Source: Prevotella sp. P3-122
Lineage (GTDB): Bacteria > Bacteroidota > Bacteroidia > Bacteroidales > Bacteroidaceae
Direction: 5' to 3'
NCBI RefSeq assembly: GCF_002251365.1
Contig: NZ_NPJH01000079.1
Location: 1-64,000 of the forward strand
DNA length: 64,000 nt
Shown here: one piece after another, positions 8,027 to 17,104 of the stretch
Position numbering within the stretch: the stretch's first letter is position 1
Layout of the letters: each line of letters begins with the position of its first letter
Translations under genes and position numbers: made by a program
Notes under the pieces: model-generated
The model's input: only the letters and a program-made list of their open reading frames with translations
Told to the model about the DNA's origin: nothing
Database searches by the model: none

Positions 8027-9589
8027 ATGGAAGAAACGAGAAAAGAGCAGCTTCTGCCCGACCCGGAAACAGGGTCTGACGGAGCAGCGGCCTCCACTTT
8101 CGACAGGAACCGCCACATCTTCGGTGCCATCTTCGGTCCTGTCTGCGCTCTGTTAGTATGGTTTACGCCAATAGCCGGCTTGTCGCCCGAAGCCCACAAG
8201 CTGCTGGCCGTCATGGTACTTGTGGCTATATGGTGGATAACCGAGCCGATACCTATTCCTGTTACGTCTCTCGTCGGTCCGACGCTTTGCGTTGTTTTCG
8301 GCATAGTGAAGATGAAGGAGGCCTTTGCCGCCTTCGCCAATCCGATGATATTCCTGTTCATGGGCGGTTTCATCATTGCCAAGGCGATGATGGTGAACGG
8401 TCTGGACAAGCGCATCGCCTACGGCATAATGTCCATGAAATGGGTTGGCGACAGCCCCCGCCGCATATTCCTGGCCATTGGCCTTGCCTGCATGCTCTGC
8501 TCAGGCTGGATAAGCAACACAGCCACGGCAGCCATGATGTTCCCCATTGCCCTTGGACTCCTTGAGGCCATCCGCGAGATGATGGCAGCCAACGGCAAGA
8601 CCATCAATCTGCGCACGTACAAGTATGCTACCGGCCTGATGCTCATGACGGCCTACTCCTGCTCCATAGGAGGAGTGCTCACCCCTATCGGCACACCTCC
8701 AAACATCATCATGCTGGGCTTCCTGAGCGAGATGTGCGACCTGCACATATCATTCTTCCAGTGGATGGTATGGGGACTTGTCGCCATGGTGTGCTATTTC
8801 GTCATCACCTACATCCTGCTCTACAAGATGTTCCCCTCAGACGTTGAGCACATAGAGGGAGCGCAGGAGTTCATAGGCAACAAGGTGAGGTCGCTCGGCA
8901 ATTGGACCAGGGCACAGAAGAACACCCTGTTCGCATTCATCGTTGCCGTCCTGCTCTGGGTGACCCCAGGTTTCCTGAACATATTCCTCGGCACAGAGAG
9001 CGAGGTTCTGAGCACCTACAACAAGCTGTTCCCCGAGGCCATAGCGGCAATGATAGGCGCACTGCTGCTGTTCTTCCTGCCTGTGGACATGAAGCGCCGC
9101 AAGATGACCCTGGATTGGAAGGATGCCGTAGCCGGCGTTGAGTGGGGCACGCTTCTGCTTTTCGGCGGCGGTCTTGCCATGGGCGGCATGATGTACAGCA
9201 CGGGTCTCTCCGGTTGGATTGGCGGCCAGATAATCAGCCTGCTGGGCGGTGAGCCTTCCGAGCTGCTGCTTGTAGCGGTGTTCTGCGTCATGTCCCTGCT
9301 TCTCTCAGAGCTGACATCGCATACCGCAGCCACGAACATGATAGGCCCGCTTGCCATTGGCGCAGCCCTCTCGGCAGGCTTCAGCCCCATTCCCGTGGCC
9401 GTTGGCGTGGCTCTGTCGGCCTCACTTGGCTTCATGCTCCCCGTATCGACGCCTCCAAACGCCATCGTCTATGCAAGCGGCTACATACCAATAACAAAGA
9501 TGATAAAGACTGGTGTCATCATCGATGTCATCGGAATAGCCTGCATCACTATTCCAATAGTGCTGTTCCTCGTGAAGATGATAGCGTAG
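8027..9589 (+). CDS. DASS-family (SLC13) sodium/dicarboxylate symporter
   Basis: This inner-membrane transporter of 520 residues probably carries C4 dicarboxylates or citrate with Na+. It shows about a dozen hydrophobic segments and the two inverted-repeat signatures: SGWISNTATAAMMFP with the family SNT motif near residue 165, then IGTPPNIIMLG, and in the second half LTSHTAATNMIGP and PVSTPPNAIVYASG. The second SNT is SHT here, a small departure. I chose the ATG at 8027 (MEETRKEQ) because the longer frame from 7844 would span the promoter. Substrate is inferred from the family. Confidence 0.9.
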   Translation: MEETRKEQLLPDPETGSDGAAASTFDRNRHIFGAIFGPVCALLVWFTPIAGLSPEAHKLLAVMVLVAIWWITEPIPIPVTSLVGPTLCVVFGIVKMKEAFAAFANPMIFLFMGGFIIAKAMMVNGLDKRIAYGIMSMKWVGDSPRRIFLAIGLACMLCSGWISNTATAAMMFPIALGLLEAIREMMAANGKTINLRTYKYATGLMLMTAYSCSIGGVLTPIGTPPNIIMLGFLSEMCDLHISFFQWMVWGLVAMVCYFVITYILLYKMFPSDVEHIEGAQEFIGNKVRSLGNWTRAQKNTLFAFIVAVLLWVTPGFLNIFLGTESEVLSTYNKLFPEAIAAMIGALLLFFLPVDMKRRKMTLDWKDAVAGVEWGTLLLFGGGLAMGGMMYSTGLSGWIGGQIISLLGGEPSELLLVAVFCVMSLLLSELTSHTAATNMIGPLAIGAALSAGFSPIPVAVGVALSASLGFMLPVSTPPNAIVYASGYIPITKMIKTGVIIDVIGIACITIPIVLFLVKMIA

Positions 9590-9656
9590 GGGCAGAGAGG
9601 GACGACAAGGCATATAAAGCAGTTAAGCTATATATCTGCTTAAGAATATAGAGTAC

Positions 9657-9690
9657 AAAGGTGGGAAACGCAATTTTCCCACCTTTTAGG
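9657..9690 (+). terminator. Rho-independent terminator of the DASS transporter gene
   Basis: AAAGGTGGGAAA (9657-9668) pairs with TTTCCCACCTTT (9675-9686); the tail is short (TTTTA). It lies about 70 nt past the stop codon. Confidence 0.75.
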
Positions 9691-9767
9691 TGGATGCAGA
9701 ATAATTGTGGGGTTGACGTTTCGCAGAATTAACGGAACCCACATTATATATATAAAAAAGGAAAGTT

Positions 9768-10409
9768 ATGAGAAAACTGTTTATCACACTTGGATGCGCC
9801 CTTCTGACATCGCTCAGCTCGGTGGCGCAAGGTTACTACACTCAGTATTACGCCGACAAGGAGCTCCGCTCCAAGGCCGAGGCATGGGTAAGGAGCGGTG
9901 AGTGGCGCAATGGATATGACGGCGCAGATCCCCACTCCACGGTCAACGCAGTGGACTTCTACCTGCAATACCAGAAGAACCCGTCGCAATGGAAGGCCCT
10001 GTTCCAGTGGCTCGCAAAGACCGACCTGCTGGCTCTACCAAAAGGCAGGCACAACATTGAGGGCAGCAATCTCGTGGCGAGCATCGAGGACGACACCAAC
10101 GGCGAGCTGTCGACAAAGCGCAGCGAGAGCCACAACCACAAGATTGACTTCCAGTTTGTTGTCAGGGGAGTAGAGAAATTCGGCATCATTGACCACTACA
10201 CAAGCAAGCCGAGCAGCACGTACCGCCCGGATATCATACACTACGACTACGACGTGACGAAGGCCAAGTTCTACCTCTCAAACCCCAAGGAGTTCTTCCT
10301 CTTCTTCCCGCGCGACTGGCATATAGCAAAGATAAACAACGACCTCGGCGACCCGGAGATGAAAGAGAACATCAGAGTAGTGGTGGTGAAGATTGATTAT
10401 GTTGAATAA
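9768..10409 (+). CDS. Secreted YhcH/YjgK/YiaL-family protein
   Basis: This 213-residue protein has a signal peptide (MRKLFITLGCALLTSLSSVAQG, cut near residue 20) followed by a cupin-like beta-barrel of the YhcH/YjgK/YiaL family (EAH-type sugar-handling proteins near sialic acid and ascorbate genes elsewhere). Supporting segments are DDTNGELSTKRSESHNHKIDFQFVVRG, here split by KRSESHNHKIDFQ, and LFFPRDWHIAKI near residue 185, where His may bind metal. No sugar catabolic genes adjoin it, so its substrate is unknown. The following djlA-like gene starts 24 bp later. Confidence 0.8.
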   Translation: MRKLFITLGCALLTSLSSVAQGYYTQYYADKELRSKAEAWVRSGEWRNGYDGADPHSTVNAVDFYLQYQKNPSQWKALFQWLAKTDLLALPKGRHNIEGSNLVASIEDDTNGELSTKRSESHNHKIDFQFVVRGVEKFGIIDHYTSKPSSTYRPDIIHYDYDVTKAKFYLSNPKEFFLFFPRDWHIAKINNDLGDPEMKENIRVVVVKIDYVE

Positions 10410-10433
10410 CCCCTTTACAGCAAATAACAAGAC

Positions 10434-11264
10434 ATGGCAATAGGAAAATGGATAGGAGGCTTTCTTGGCTTCATGACAGGAGGGCCGCTGGGCGCCCTTG
10501 CGGGATTTGCACTCGGAGCAATCTTCGACCGCGGTATCGACGAGGTAAACCAGCCTTACAACCGCAGCACCTTCGACGGTGACGGCAGCTACGGCCAAGG
10601 CACGTCGCAGGAACAGCAATACCGATACCACCAGCAACAGATATACGAGGGACAACGCAACTCGTTCAGGTTCTCGATGCTTGTACTGGCATCATACATC
10701 ATCAAGGCCGACGGCAAGGTGATGCACTCCGAAATGGAGCTTGTGCGCAGGATGCTGAGAGACAACTTCGGCGAGCAGGCCGTACACGAGGGCGAGCAGA
10801 TACTGCTGAAGCTCTTCGAGAAGCAGAAGGAAATGGGGGCGGTGCAGTACCGCAGCGTCATCAGCAGCGCCACGACGCAGATAGCCGGCAACTTCGACTA
10901 CTCTTCCCGTCTGCAGCTGCTCAACTTCCTGGTTATCATAGCACAAGCCGACGGCGTAGTTCACCCTTCCGAGGTGCAGGCCCTACGCGAGGTCACCATC
11001 GGCCTACAGCTCTCCATGTCCGACCTTGACAGCATGCTGAACCTCCGCAATGGCGCCACCGACCTTGAAGCCGCCTACAAGGTGCTGGGGGTCTCTCCCG
11101 AAGCCACCGACCAGGAGGTGAAGGCCGCCTACCGCCGCCTCGCCCTACAGCACCACCCCGACAAGGTTGCCACGCTTGGAGAGGATGTGCGCAAGGCCGC
11201 AGAGAAGAAATTCAAGGAAATCAATGATGCCAAGGAAAAGATTTTCAAGGCCAGGGGCATATAG
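10434..11264 (+). CDS. djlA: DjlA-like TerB/DnaJ-domain cochaperone
   Basis: This 276-residue protein has a glycine-rich hydrophobic N-terminus (FLGFMTGGPLGALAGFALGA, about residues 10-30) that anchors it in the membrane. A TerB-like helical domain follows (about 75-190, FSMLVLASYIIKADGKV, then LNFLVIIAQADGVV), and a C-terminal J domain (about 210-276) with the HPD motif (LQHHPDKV) needed to stimulate DnaK. The order is that of DjlA. The role as a membrane-tethered DnaK partner is inferred from the family. Confidence 0.88.
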   Translation: MAIGKWIGGFLGFMTGGPLGALAGFALGAIFDRGIDEVNQPYNRSTFDGDGSYGQGTSQEQQYRYHQQQIYEGQRNSFRFSMLVLASYIIKADGKVMHSEMELVRRMLRDNFGEQAVHEGEQILLKLFEKQKEMGAVQYRSVISSATTQIAGNFDYSSRLQLLNFLVIIAQADGVVHPSEVQALREVTIGLQLSMSDLDSMLNLRNGATDLEAAYKVLGVSPEATDQEVKAAYRRLALQHHPDKVATLGEDVRKAAEKKFKEINDAKEKIFKARGI

Positions 11265-11350
11265 GCTGAGGATAAGGGACATGTACCGAATAAGGCTATG
11301 CCCAATGGCATAAGAGGGCGCAGCGCAACAAGAATAACGCATATAGGTCA

Positions 11351-11405
11351 AAAAGAAATAAGGCAGCAGGCTTCCAAAACGGGATGCCAGCTGCCTTATT
11401 TCTTT
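11351..11405. terminator. Bidirectional terminator, djlA / zinc-ribbon gene
   Basis: AAAGAAATAAGGCAGC (11352-11367) pairs with GCTGCCTTATTTCTTT (11390-11405). T-rich on one side and A-rich on the other, it can end transcription from both convergent genes. Confidence 0.8.
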
Positions 11406-11498
11406 CCACAAACTTGCATTTACCAGCCAACACCTACGTGCAAGTAGTCTGTCGGCGGAGTCTTATGTCTGCGAAGATCGGTGTCTGCGGAGAACTCT

Positions 11499-12320
11499 TT
11501 ATGCGTCCTCCTCTTTCTTGGTCTTGCGTATGGAGCGTTTGCGCTTTGGTTTCTCCTCAGCAGCCACACTCTGCACTCCTGCCAGCTCTGGGTCGATGAG
11601 GATACGTCCGCAATACTCGCAAACGATAATCTTCTTGTGCATCTTGATGTCAAGCTGACGCTGGGGCGGTATCTTGTTGAAGCATCCTCCGCAGGCGTCA
11701 CGCTGTACGTATACTATGCCAAGTCCGTTGCGCACGCTCTTCCTTATGCGCTTGAAGCTCGACAGCAGGCGCGGCTCTATCTTGGCCTCGTACTCCTTAG
11801 CCTTCTCCTTGAGCTTCTCCTCCTCCTCGCGCGTTTCCTGCATAATCTCGTCAAGCTCGCCCTTCTTCTGCTGCAAAGCCACCTTGCGGTCAGCAACCAG
11901 TTCCTGAGCCTGCTTCAGGTCGGCATTTCGCTCCTCAATCTTGATGAGCGCATCCTTGATTTTCTTCTTGCACAGCTCTATCTCAAGCGACTGGAACTCT
12001 ATTTCCTTGGTAAGGGTGTCATACTCGCGGTTGTTCTTCACCTCGTCGAGCTGAGCCTGATACCTGTTCACGCTGGCCTCGGCAGTAAGGATGTCGCCAC
12101 GCTTCTGCGATACGGCCTGCTGGAACTCGGAGATTTCATTCTCAATCTTCTCCATGCGGGTGTTCAGGCCGACAATCTCGTCTTCCAGGTCCTGCACCTC
12201 AAGAGGCAACTCACCCCTAAGAGCTCTTTTCTCGTCGATTGCCGACAATGTTGTCTGAAGATGATAGAGGGTGCTCAGCTTATCTTCCTCTGACAGGTCT
12301 ATAAGTTCTTTCTTTGCCAT
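11499..12320 (-). CDS. Coiled-coil protein with C-terminal C4 zinc ribbon
   Basis: This 273-residue protein has a long coiled coil (about residues 20-195, heptad-rich EEEEKLKEKAKEYEAKIE), then a zinc ribbon with paired cysteines (DACGGCFNKIPPQ, then VCEYCGRILID) and a basic tail (KPKRKRSIRKTKK). It belongs to the bacterial C4-type zinc-ribbon family (CT398-like), usually next to the Nif3-like gene, as here. In CT398 the coiled coil binds sigma-54 and flagellar/secretion parts; that role is not shown here. I chose MAKKELIDL at 12320 because the upstream extension is not family-like. Confidence 0.88.
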   Translation of the reverse strand: MAKKELIDLSEEDKLSTLYHLQTTLSAIDEKRALRGELPLEVQDLEDEIVGLNTRMEKIENEISEFQQAVSQKRGDILTAEASVNRYQAQLDEVKNNREYDTLTKEIEFQSLEIELCKKKIKDALIKIEERNADLKQAQELVADRKVALQQKKGELDEIMQETREEEEKLKEKAKEYEAKIEPRLLSSFKRIRKSVRNGLGIVYVQRDACGGCFNKIPPQRQLDIKMHKKIIVCEYCGRILIDPELAGVQSVAAEEKPKRKRSIRKTKKEEDA

Positions 12321-12370
12321 AAATGTTGTTGATATTATAGTTTTATTAGTTTCTATTACCAGTTTACTTG

Positions 12371-13159
12371 TCAGATATAGACTATCGGATTGGTATTTGT
12401 CTTGGTGAGCAGACACCTGACATCGGGGCACTGCTTCTGTATGATATCCCTGAACAGCTCGTTGGTGAACTGCTCGCTCTGGTAGTGCCCGATAACAGCA
12501 ATCTGTATTTCCTGCTCATGTCCGAAGTACTGATGATAGTGCATCTCTCCCGTCACGAAGGCATCGGCGCCAGCCTTAATGGCCTCGTCGAGCATGAAGT
12601 CGCCTGCGCCACCGCATACGGCCACCTTCTCAATGTTCCTTCTGAGCAGCTGGTTGGCACACACGCACTCAACGTCAAAACGCCGCTTGAGCATGACCAT
12701 AAAGTCATCGGCAGACAAGGGCTCGGGAAGGTTGCCCAAGACGGCCTCGCCACCGCTCACGCCTCCAACTTCCTGCGTGCGGCCAATGAAAGACAGGTCC
12801 TCAAGAGACATCTTCTCTGCTATCTTGAAATTCACGCCGCCCATGGCACTATCCATATTGGTGTGCATGGCCACTATGGCGACATCGTTCTTTATTGCCT
12901 TGGCAACAGTACGCTGGACATAATCCTCGTCAGTAATTCTCCTGAGCTTGCGGAAAATGAGCGGATGGTGCGCCACGACAAGATTGCACCCGGCGGCAAC
13001 AGCCTCATCGACAATCTTCTCGTTAACGTCAAGACACAACAAAGCCCCTGAAACCTCCGCTTCTGTCAGTCCTATCTGCAAGCCGGCATTATCATAGTCA
13101 GCCTGCAGAGGCAGAGGCGCGAATTGCTCAAGGGCGCTAACCACTTCCTTTATTTTCAC
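12371..13159 (-). CDS. Nif3-like dinuclear metal centre protein
   Basis: This 262-residue member of the Nif3/YbgI/YqfO family forms toroidal hexamers with two metal ions per subunit. It was once listed as GTP cyclohydrolase I type 2, but its reaction is unproven. Key residues: the metal-site VVAHHPLIF near residue 65, an NLDSAMGG-like NMDSAMGG segment, and C-terminal IGHYQSEQFT. I chose the GTG at 13159 (followed by KIKEVVSALEQ): a promoter lies at 13183-13214, so upstream ATG codons would precede the transcript. It is cotranscribed with the zinc-ribbon gene. Confidence 0.85.
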   Translation of the reverse strand: MKIKEVVSALEQFAPLPLQADYDNAGLQIGLTEAEVSGALLCLDVNEKIVDEAVAAGCNLVVAHHPLIFRKLRRITDEDYVQRTVAKAIKNDVAIVAMHTNMDSAMGGVNFKIAEKMSLEDLSFIGRTQEVGGVSGGEAVLGNLPEPLSADDFMVMLKRRFDVECVCANQLLRRNIEKVAVCGGAGDFMLDEAIKAGADAFVTGEMHYHQYFGHEQEIQIAVIGHYQSEQFTNELFRDIIQKQCPDVRCLLTKTNTNPIVYI

Positions 13160-13182
13160 GTCAAAAAACTTTTTCTGAACTG

Positions 13183-13214
13183 CAAATATACTAATAATTG
13201 CGGCAACATGCCAA
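13183..13214 (-). promoter_or_regulatory. Promoter of the Nif3-like / zinc-ribbon operon
   Basis: TATATTTG (13183-13190) lies 21 bp downstream of TTG (13212-13214) on the minus strand. It decides the GTG start of the Nif3-like gene. Confidence 0.7.
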
Positions 13215-13381
13215 GAAGAGCCCAAACAATTAACCTTTTTTACGTTTTTCACCTGTGCAAACTATCTCTTTACGGCATGCTTCCAGCCACTCCTTACTTC
13301 CCCACTCTCTTTGGCCCAGAACATTTGCAAAAGCTCTTACCAGAAGGCAGAGGAGCAGAACGGCAGGGCGGCTTGTGCCGC

Positions 13382-14038
13382 TCAAACATCTACACGAGTG
13401 GCCGTGGCGAGATGACTGTCAAGCTCTGTCTCGTCTACGACATGTACCCTCAACGCACGCGACGAGGGAAAACGCTCAAAGAACGGGTCTGCGGAAAGGA
13501 AGCACTCCAGTTCTCTTACCGCAGGCGAGAGCCTGACATTGCTGACGAAATAGCGTATGGCAGCCGGTGTCGCAGGAACGACCTTCACACCCGCCTTGCC
13601 GTCAGAAAGCCTAATCCTCACTACGCATCGCTGGCGCTGGCCGGCCGCCTGGGTGTTGACGGCCAGATTGCACCTCTTGTTTGAGATGGTGACATGCCTG
13701 CCATACCTGGAGTTGATGTCGTGCATGATCTGCCGGAACACCCTGCCGTGCGGCGAGGTGTCGGTGATGCGCTTATGGAATATATAATAATGTATCATCT
13801 CGTGGAGGAGCGTGTCATCCAGCTCCTCCTTTGTCATGTCGTAATGGGAGCTTATTTTCAACTGTAGCCCATACACCCTTGTACCACACGGCAATACGCG
13901 CCGTTTCCTGTAAGAGAACTGCCCCATGAAGCTCTTGGCGTTTATTACCTTCAAGGCAATGGGCGGCAGCTCTCCTCCAAAACAGAGGGTGTTAAACTCG
14001 TCGAACTTGTTTCTCAGGTACTGAACAGAAATCTCCAT
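13382..14038 (-). CDS. SprT-like zinc metalloprotease domain protein
   Basis: This 218-residue cytoplasmic protein shows the SprT/Spartan-type HExxH zinc motif (TLLHEMIHYYIFH near residue 85) and a following PHGRVFRQIM segment with the third ligand. Spartan-like proteases degrade DNA-crosslinked proteins in eukaryotes; the bacterial role is not clear. The C-terminal part is basic and may bind DNA. I chose MEISVQYLRNKF at 14038. It lies 35 bp after fetB in the same direction and is probably cotranscribed. Confidence 0.85.
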   Translation of the reverse strand: MEISVQYLRNKFDEFNTLCFGGELPPIALKVINAKSFMGQFSYRKRRVLPCGTRVYGLQLKISSHYDMTKEELDDTLLHEMIHYYIFHKRITDTSPHGRVFRQIMHDINSRYGRHVTISNKRCNLAVNTQAAGQRQRCVVRIRLSDGKAGVKVVPATPAAIRYFVSNVRLSPAVRELECFLSADPFFERFPSSRALRVHVVDETELDSHLATATRVDV

Positions 14039-14073
14039 CGTCCGTGCCTTTGTCTTACTGTTTTGCCTGCACA

Positions 14074-14850
14074 TCACGCATCAGTCCCTGGACGCAGAGC
14101 CTGATACTCGTCGAAATCATACCTGCGCGCCACTGTTATGGCGACGACGAGCGACAGCACCGAAGCCGACAGCGCGGCAATGGTGAGCAGCAAGTCGAAG
14201 ACCACTGCGGCCGGCACGTCCATGCCTCCAAGCACCATCCCCCACATCATTGCGGGCGAGACACCCACCATGACATTGGCCATGCGCCTCACCTGTGGGA
14301 TGACATTGGCCTCAAGGGCTCTCCTGACGAAGGTGTTGACAGCCTTCTTGTGGCTGGCACCATTGCCTATCAGGTAATCATATATCTGCCTGTGGTTTTC
14401 CAGCCCCGCATAATAGGCATACAGGGCACGGGCATTGCACGAGGCCACCGTACCGAGGATTATTCCGAAGATAGGCAAAACCATACTGACGCTGAAGGGA
14501 GAATCGCTGCCGGTCACCAGCACCAGGACGTACAGTCCCACGACAAGAGCAGCGGAACACATGCCCGACATTACGGGTATCAGGCAACGGCGAGCCCTCA
14601 ACCGCGAGCGCCAGCATGTCCACAGCGATGCCACAACGGCCATCAGCACAGACAAACCCAACGTTACCGCCACGCTGTCGGCCATGGCAGTAAGATACAT
14701 CACGCCACCAGCCACAGCCAGAAGCAAGGACATGCGGACAAGGGCTACGAAGACCGCCCCCATCACCTTCAGCCTGTAGCGGAACAGAACATAGAATGGT
14801 ATCGCCAGCAACAACAGACCAGCCAGCACCCCTAATATTGTTATCTTCAT
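14074..14850 (-). CDS. fetB: FetB-like ABC permease (UPF0014 family)
   Basis: This 258-residue integral membrane protein has about seven hydrophobic helices. Family segments are VLPIFGIILGTVASCNARAL, RALEANVIPQVRRMANVMVGVSPAMMWGMVLGGMD. In E. coli, FetB with ATPase FetA exports iron and gives peroxide resistance. It overlaps the ATPase gene by 4 nt. Iron as substrate is inferred from the family; the partner ATPase here is unusual. Confidence 0.85.
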   Translation of the reverse strand: MKITILGVLAGLLLLAIPFYVLFRYRLKVMGAVFVALVRMSLLLAVAGGVMYLTAMADSVAVTLGLSVLMAVVASLWTCWRSRLRARRCLIPVMSGMCSAALVVGLYVLVLVTGSDSPFSVSMVLPIFGIILGTVASCNARALYAYYAGLENHRQIYDYLIGNGASHKKAVNTFVRRALEANVIPQVRRMANVMVGVSPAMMWGMVLGGMDVPAAVVFDLLLTIAALSASVLSLVVAITVARRYDFDEYQALRPGTDA

Positions 14851-15437
14851 ATCATTATCGTTTTATCACAGTCAACATAGTCACCACTCTCCGTAACGAC
14901 GACACAACGCCCGCGCTCAGCCTGACGCCTGAGAAACGACGACATAACTGTGTCGGGACGGTCCACAGGCTCGTCAAGAAGAAAGATACTGCCACCGATG
15001 GCAGAGCCAAGGGCAGCCAGAACGAGCCTCACCAGTCTTCCGTCCAGCGAACGTACGTCTGTGCGGAGCACATCCTCCGTAATACCAAGCGTGGCCATCT
15101 CAGCCGCTACCGCAGCCTTGGCACACCCCCTGCCCTGAGATGCCGCAATGGCGAGCATCTCGTCAACGACAACAGACAGTCTGCTGACGGCAAGACGCAC
15201 ATCCTGAGGCACATACGACACCGTCTTTCTGAAAAACGGAGCAGAACCCACGGTCACCAGCTCACCGTCGATGGTGACAAAGCCCGACACCACAGGAGCT
15301 CTGCCCAATATGGCGTTGACAACAGATGTCTTGCCGGAGCCTCTCTCTCCGCGGATAGCCGTCACCTCGCCAAGCCTTGCAACAAATGAAAGCTCATGGG
15401 GAACAGCCTCTAACTGAACGTTCTTGAATTCGAGCAT
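14847..15437 (-). CDS. fetA: FetA-like ABC ATPase with degenerate signature motif
   Basis: This 196-residue ATP-binding subunit is shorter than E. coli FetA. It has a Walker A (GERGSGKTSV, near residue 28), a Q-loop (VSYVPQDVRL) and a Walker B (SIFLLDEP). The ABC signature LSGGQ is replaced by RSLDGRLVRL and the usual H-loop His by VVVTESGDY, so ATP hydrolysis may be altered. I chose MLEFKNVQ at 15437; upstream residues are not family-like. It is cotranscribed with fetB (4-nt overlap). Confidence 0.8.
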   Translation of the reverse strand: MLEFKNVQLEAVPHELSFVARLGEVTAIRGERGSGKTSVVNAILGRAPVVSGFVTIDGELVTVGSAPFFRKTVSYVPQDVRLAVSRLSVVVDEMLAIAASQGRGCAKAAVAAEMATLGITEDVLRTDVRSLDGRLVRLVLAALGSAIGGSIFLLDEPVDRPDTVMSSFLRRQAERGRCVVVTESGDYVDCDKTIMI

Positions 15438-15595
15438 AATTATTCTTTTCGGGACATGGCTCTCGTGGTTCTCATTCCCGGCAACACTGACGGCCATGCC
15501 ATAACAACGGCAAAGGTAAACATAAAAAACCGAAATAAAGGTATCGTGTGCCATCTTTTTCCCTGCACAATAGAGTTTTTCACAAAAAAAATACG

Positions 15596-15603
15596 TACCT
15601 TTG
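15596..15603 (+). promoter_or_regulatory. -7 box of the alkaline phosphatase promoter
   Basis: TACCTTTG lies 58 bp before the start codon at 15661. The -33 position is T-rich without a clear TTG. No Pho box was recognised. Confidence 0.65.
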
Positions 15604-15660
15604 CCTTAGATTTAGGTCCAAAAGATTAAGCGAATTTAAAAACATAATAACTTAGCTGAC

Positions 15661-17076
15661 ATGAAGAAACGATTTCTAACCCTGTGCGGCATCCTGATGC
15701 TCGCACTTTCCATCATGGCCCAGGGAAAGGCCAAGTATGTTTTCTATTTCATCGGTGACGGCATGGGCGTAAACCAGGTAAATGGCGCAGAGACCTACCT
15801 TGCAGCACTGGAGGGACGCATAGGCATCAACGAGCTTTGCTTTCCCTCATTCCCCTATTCTGCCTTCGTAAACACCCAGAGCGCAAGCAACGGCGTCACC
15901 GACTCTGCCGCTGGAGGCACCGCTCTCGCCACGGGACACAAGACCAAGAATGGTGCTCTCGGTATGCTTGCCGACCTGACAACTCCCGTGACAAGCATTG
16001 CCGACTGGGCTCATGATGCCGGAGCTGCCGTGGGAATAACTACGAGCGTAAGCGTAGACCATGCCACTCCTGCCGCATTCTATGCTCACGTGCCGAGCCG
16101 CAAGCAGGCATACGATATAGGCGTACAGCTCGTCAACAGCAACAACGACTTCTATGCAGGCTCTGACTTCGTAAGCCCAGAGAACCCCGACAAGGAGGGC
16201 AAAAGCCTCTACGAGCAGGCTGCCGACAAGGGATTTACAATAGCATACGGATATAAGGACTACCAGAAGAAGGCGCGCAAGGCCGACCGCATGATTATGT
16301 TCCAGACACAGGAGGCCAACAAGAGAGACCGCTACAGCCTGCCATACGCCATAGACCGCAGCAAGGGAGACCTCACGCTGACTGACATCACAAGGGCTGC
16401 CATCAACTTCCTTACAAAGAAGCAGGGAGAGAAGGACGGCTTCTTCCTTATGGTGGAGGGCGGAAAAATCGACTGGGCATGCCACGCCAACGACATGTGC
16501 TACATCAAGGAACTAATAGATATGGACAACGCCGTGAAGGTGGCATACGAGTTCTACCAGCAGCACCCCGACGAGACGCTAATCGTAGTGACAGCCGACC
16601 ACGAGACTGGCGGACTGGTACTCGGGCGGAAGGGCTATGACCTGCACCTCGACGTTGTGGGCAACCAGCGCATGAGCATCGAGAAACTTGGCAAGGAACT
16701 GCACAAGCTGCACGACAAACATGGGGAAAAATACAACTGGGACATCGTGAAGGCTTTCCTGGCCGAGAACTTCGGCTTCTGGACCAAGGTATCGCTCTCC
16801 GACGCGCAGACCACACGCCTGCAGGAAGCATTCAACAACATCATGAGCGGAAAGGGGCAAAGCACTGAAACGCTCTACCAGAAGGATGACGAGCTGGCAA
16901 CTACCGTCCGCAAGATACTGGCCGAGTGCGCACTCGTAGGATGGCAGACGGGCGGCCACAGCAATGGCTACGTGCCATGCTTCGCCATCGGAGTGGGCGC
17001 AGAGCAATTCCACGGACGTATAGACAATACGGAAATATGCAAGAATATCGCAACAGCCGCTGGATGGAAACACTAA
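15661..17076 (+). CDS. Alkaline phosphatase
   Basis: This 471-residue periplasmic enzyme hydrolyses phosphate monoesters. A signal peptide (MKKRFLTLCGILMLALSIMA) precedes the family motifs: YFIGDGMG (first metal Asp, near residue 33), VTDSAAGGTALATG with the nucleophile Ser near residue 83, EGGKIDWACHAND, ADHETGG near residue 318, and WQTGGHSNG near residue 430 with the last His ligand. It fits the PhoA/PhoB superfamily. Phosphate regulation is not visible. The EamA gene follows 28 bp later, probably on the same transcript. Confidence 0.92.
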   Translation: MKKRFLTLCGILMLALSIMAQGKAKYVFYFIGDGMGVNQVNGAETYLAALEGRIGINELCFPSFPYSAFVNTQSASNGVTDSAAGGTALATGHKTKNGALGMLADLTTPVTSIADWAHDAGAAVGITTSVSVDHATPAAFYAHVPSRKQAYDIGVQLVNSNNDFYAGSDFVSPENPDKEGKSLYEQAADKGFTIAYGYKDYQKKARKADRMIMFQTQEANKRDRYSLPYAIDRSKGDLTLTDITRAAINFLTKKQGEKDGFFLMVEGGKIDWACHANDMCYIKELIDMDNAVKVAYEFYQQHPDETLIVVTADHETGGLVLGRKGYDLHLDVVGNQRMSIEKLGKELHKLHDKHGEKYNWDIVKAFLAENFGFWTKVSLSDAQTTRLQEAFNNIMSGKGQSTETLYQKDDELATTVRKILAECALVGWQTGGHSNGYVPCFAIGVGAEQFHGRIDNTEICKNIATAAGWKH

Positions 17077-17104
17077 GCGGCAACGTTGACGGAAAACAGT
17101 AACA

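Noticed and set aside
13160..13252. Longer ATG start for the Nif3-like protein
   Set aside because: The promoter at 13183-13214 lies inside it; the GTG at 13159 gives the family N-terminus.
13124..13684. 186-codon plus-strand frame
   Set aside because: It is antisense to the Nif3-like and SprT-like gene ends and composed of low-complexity sequence.
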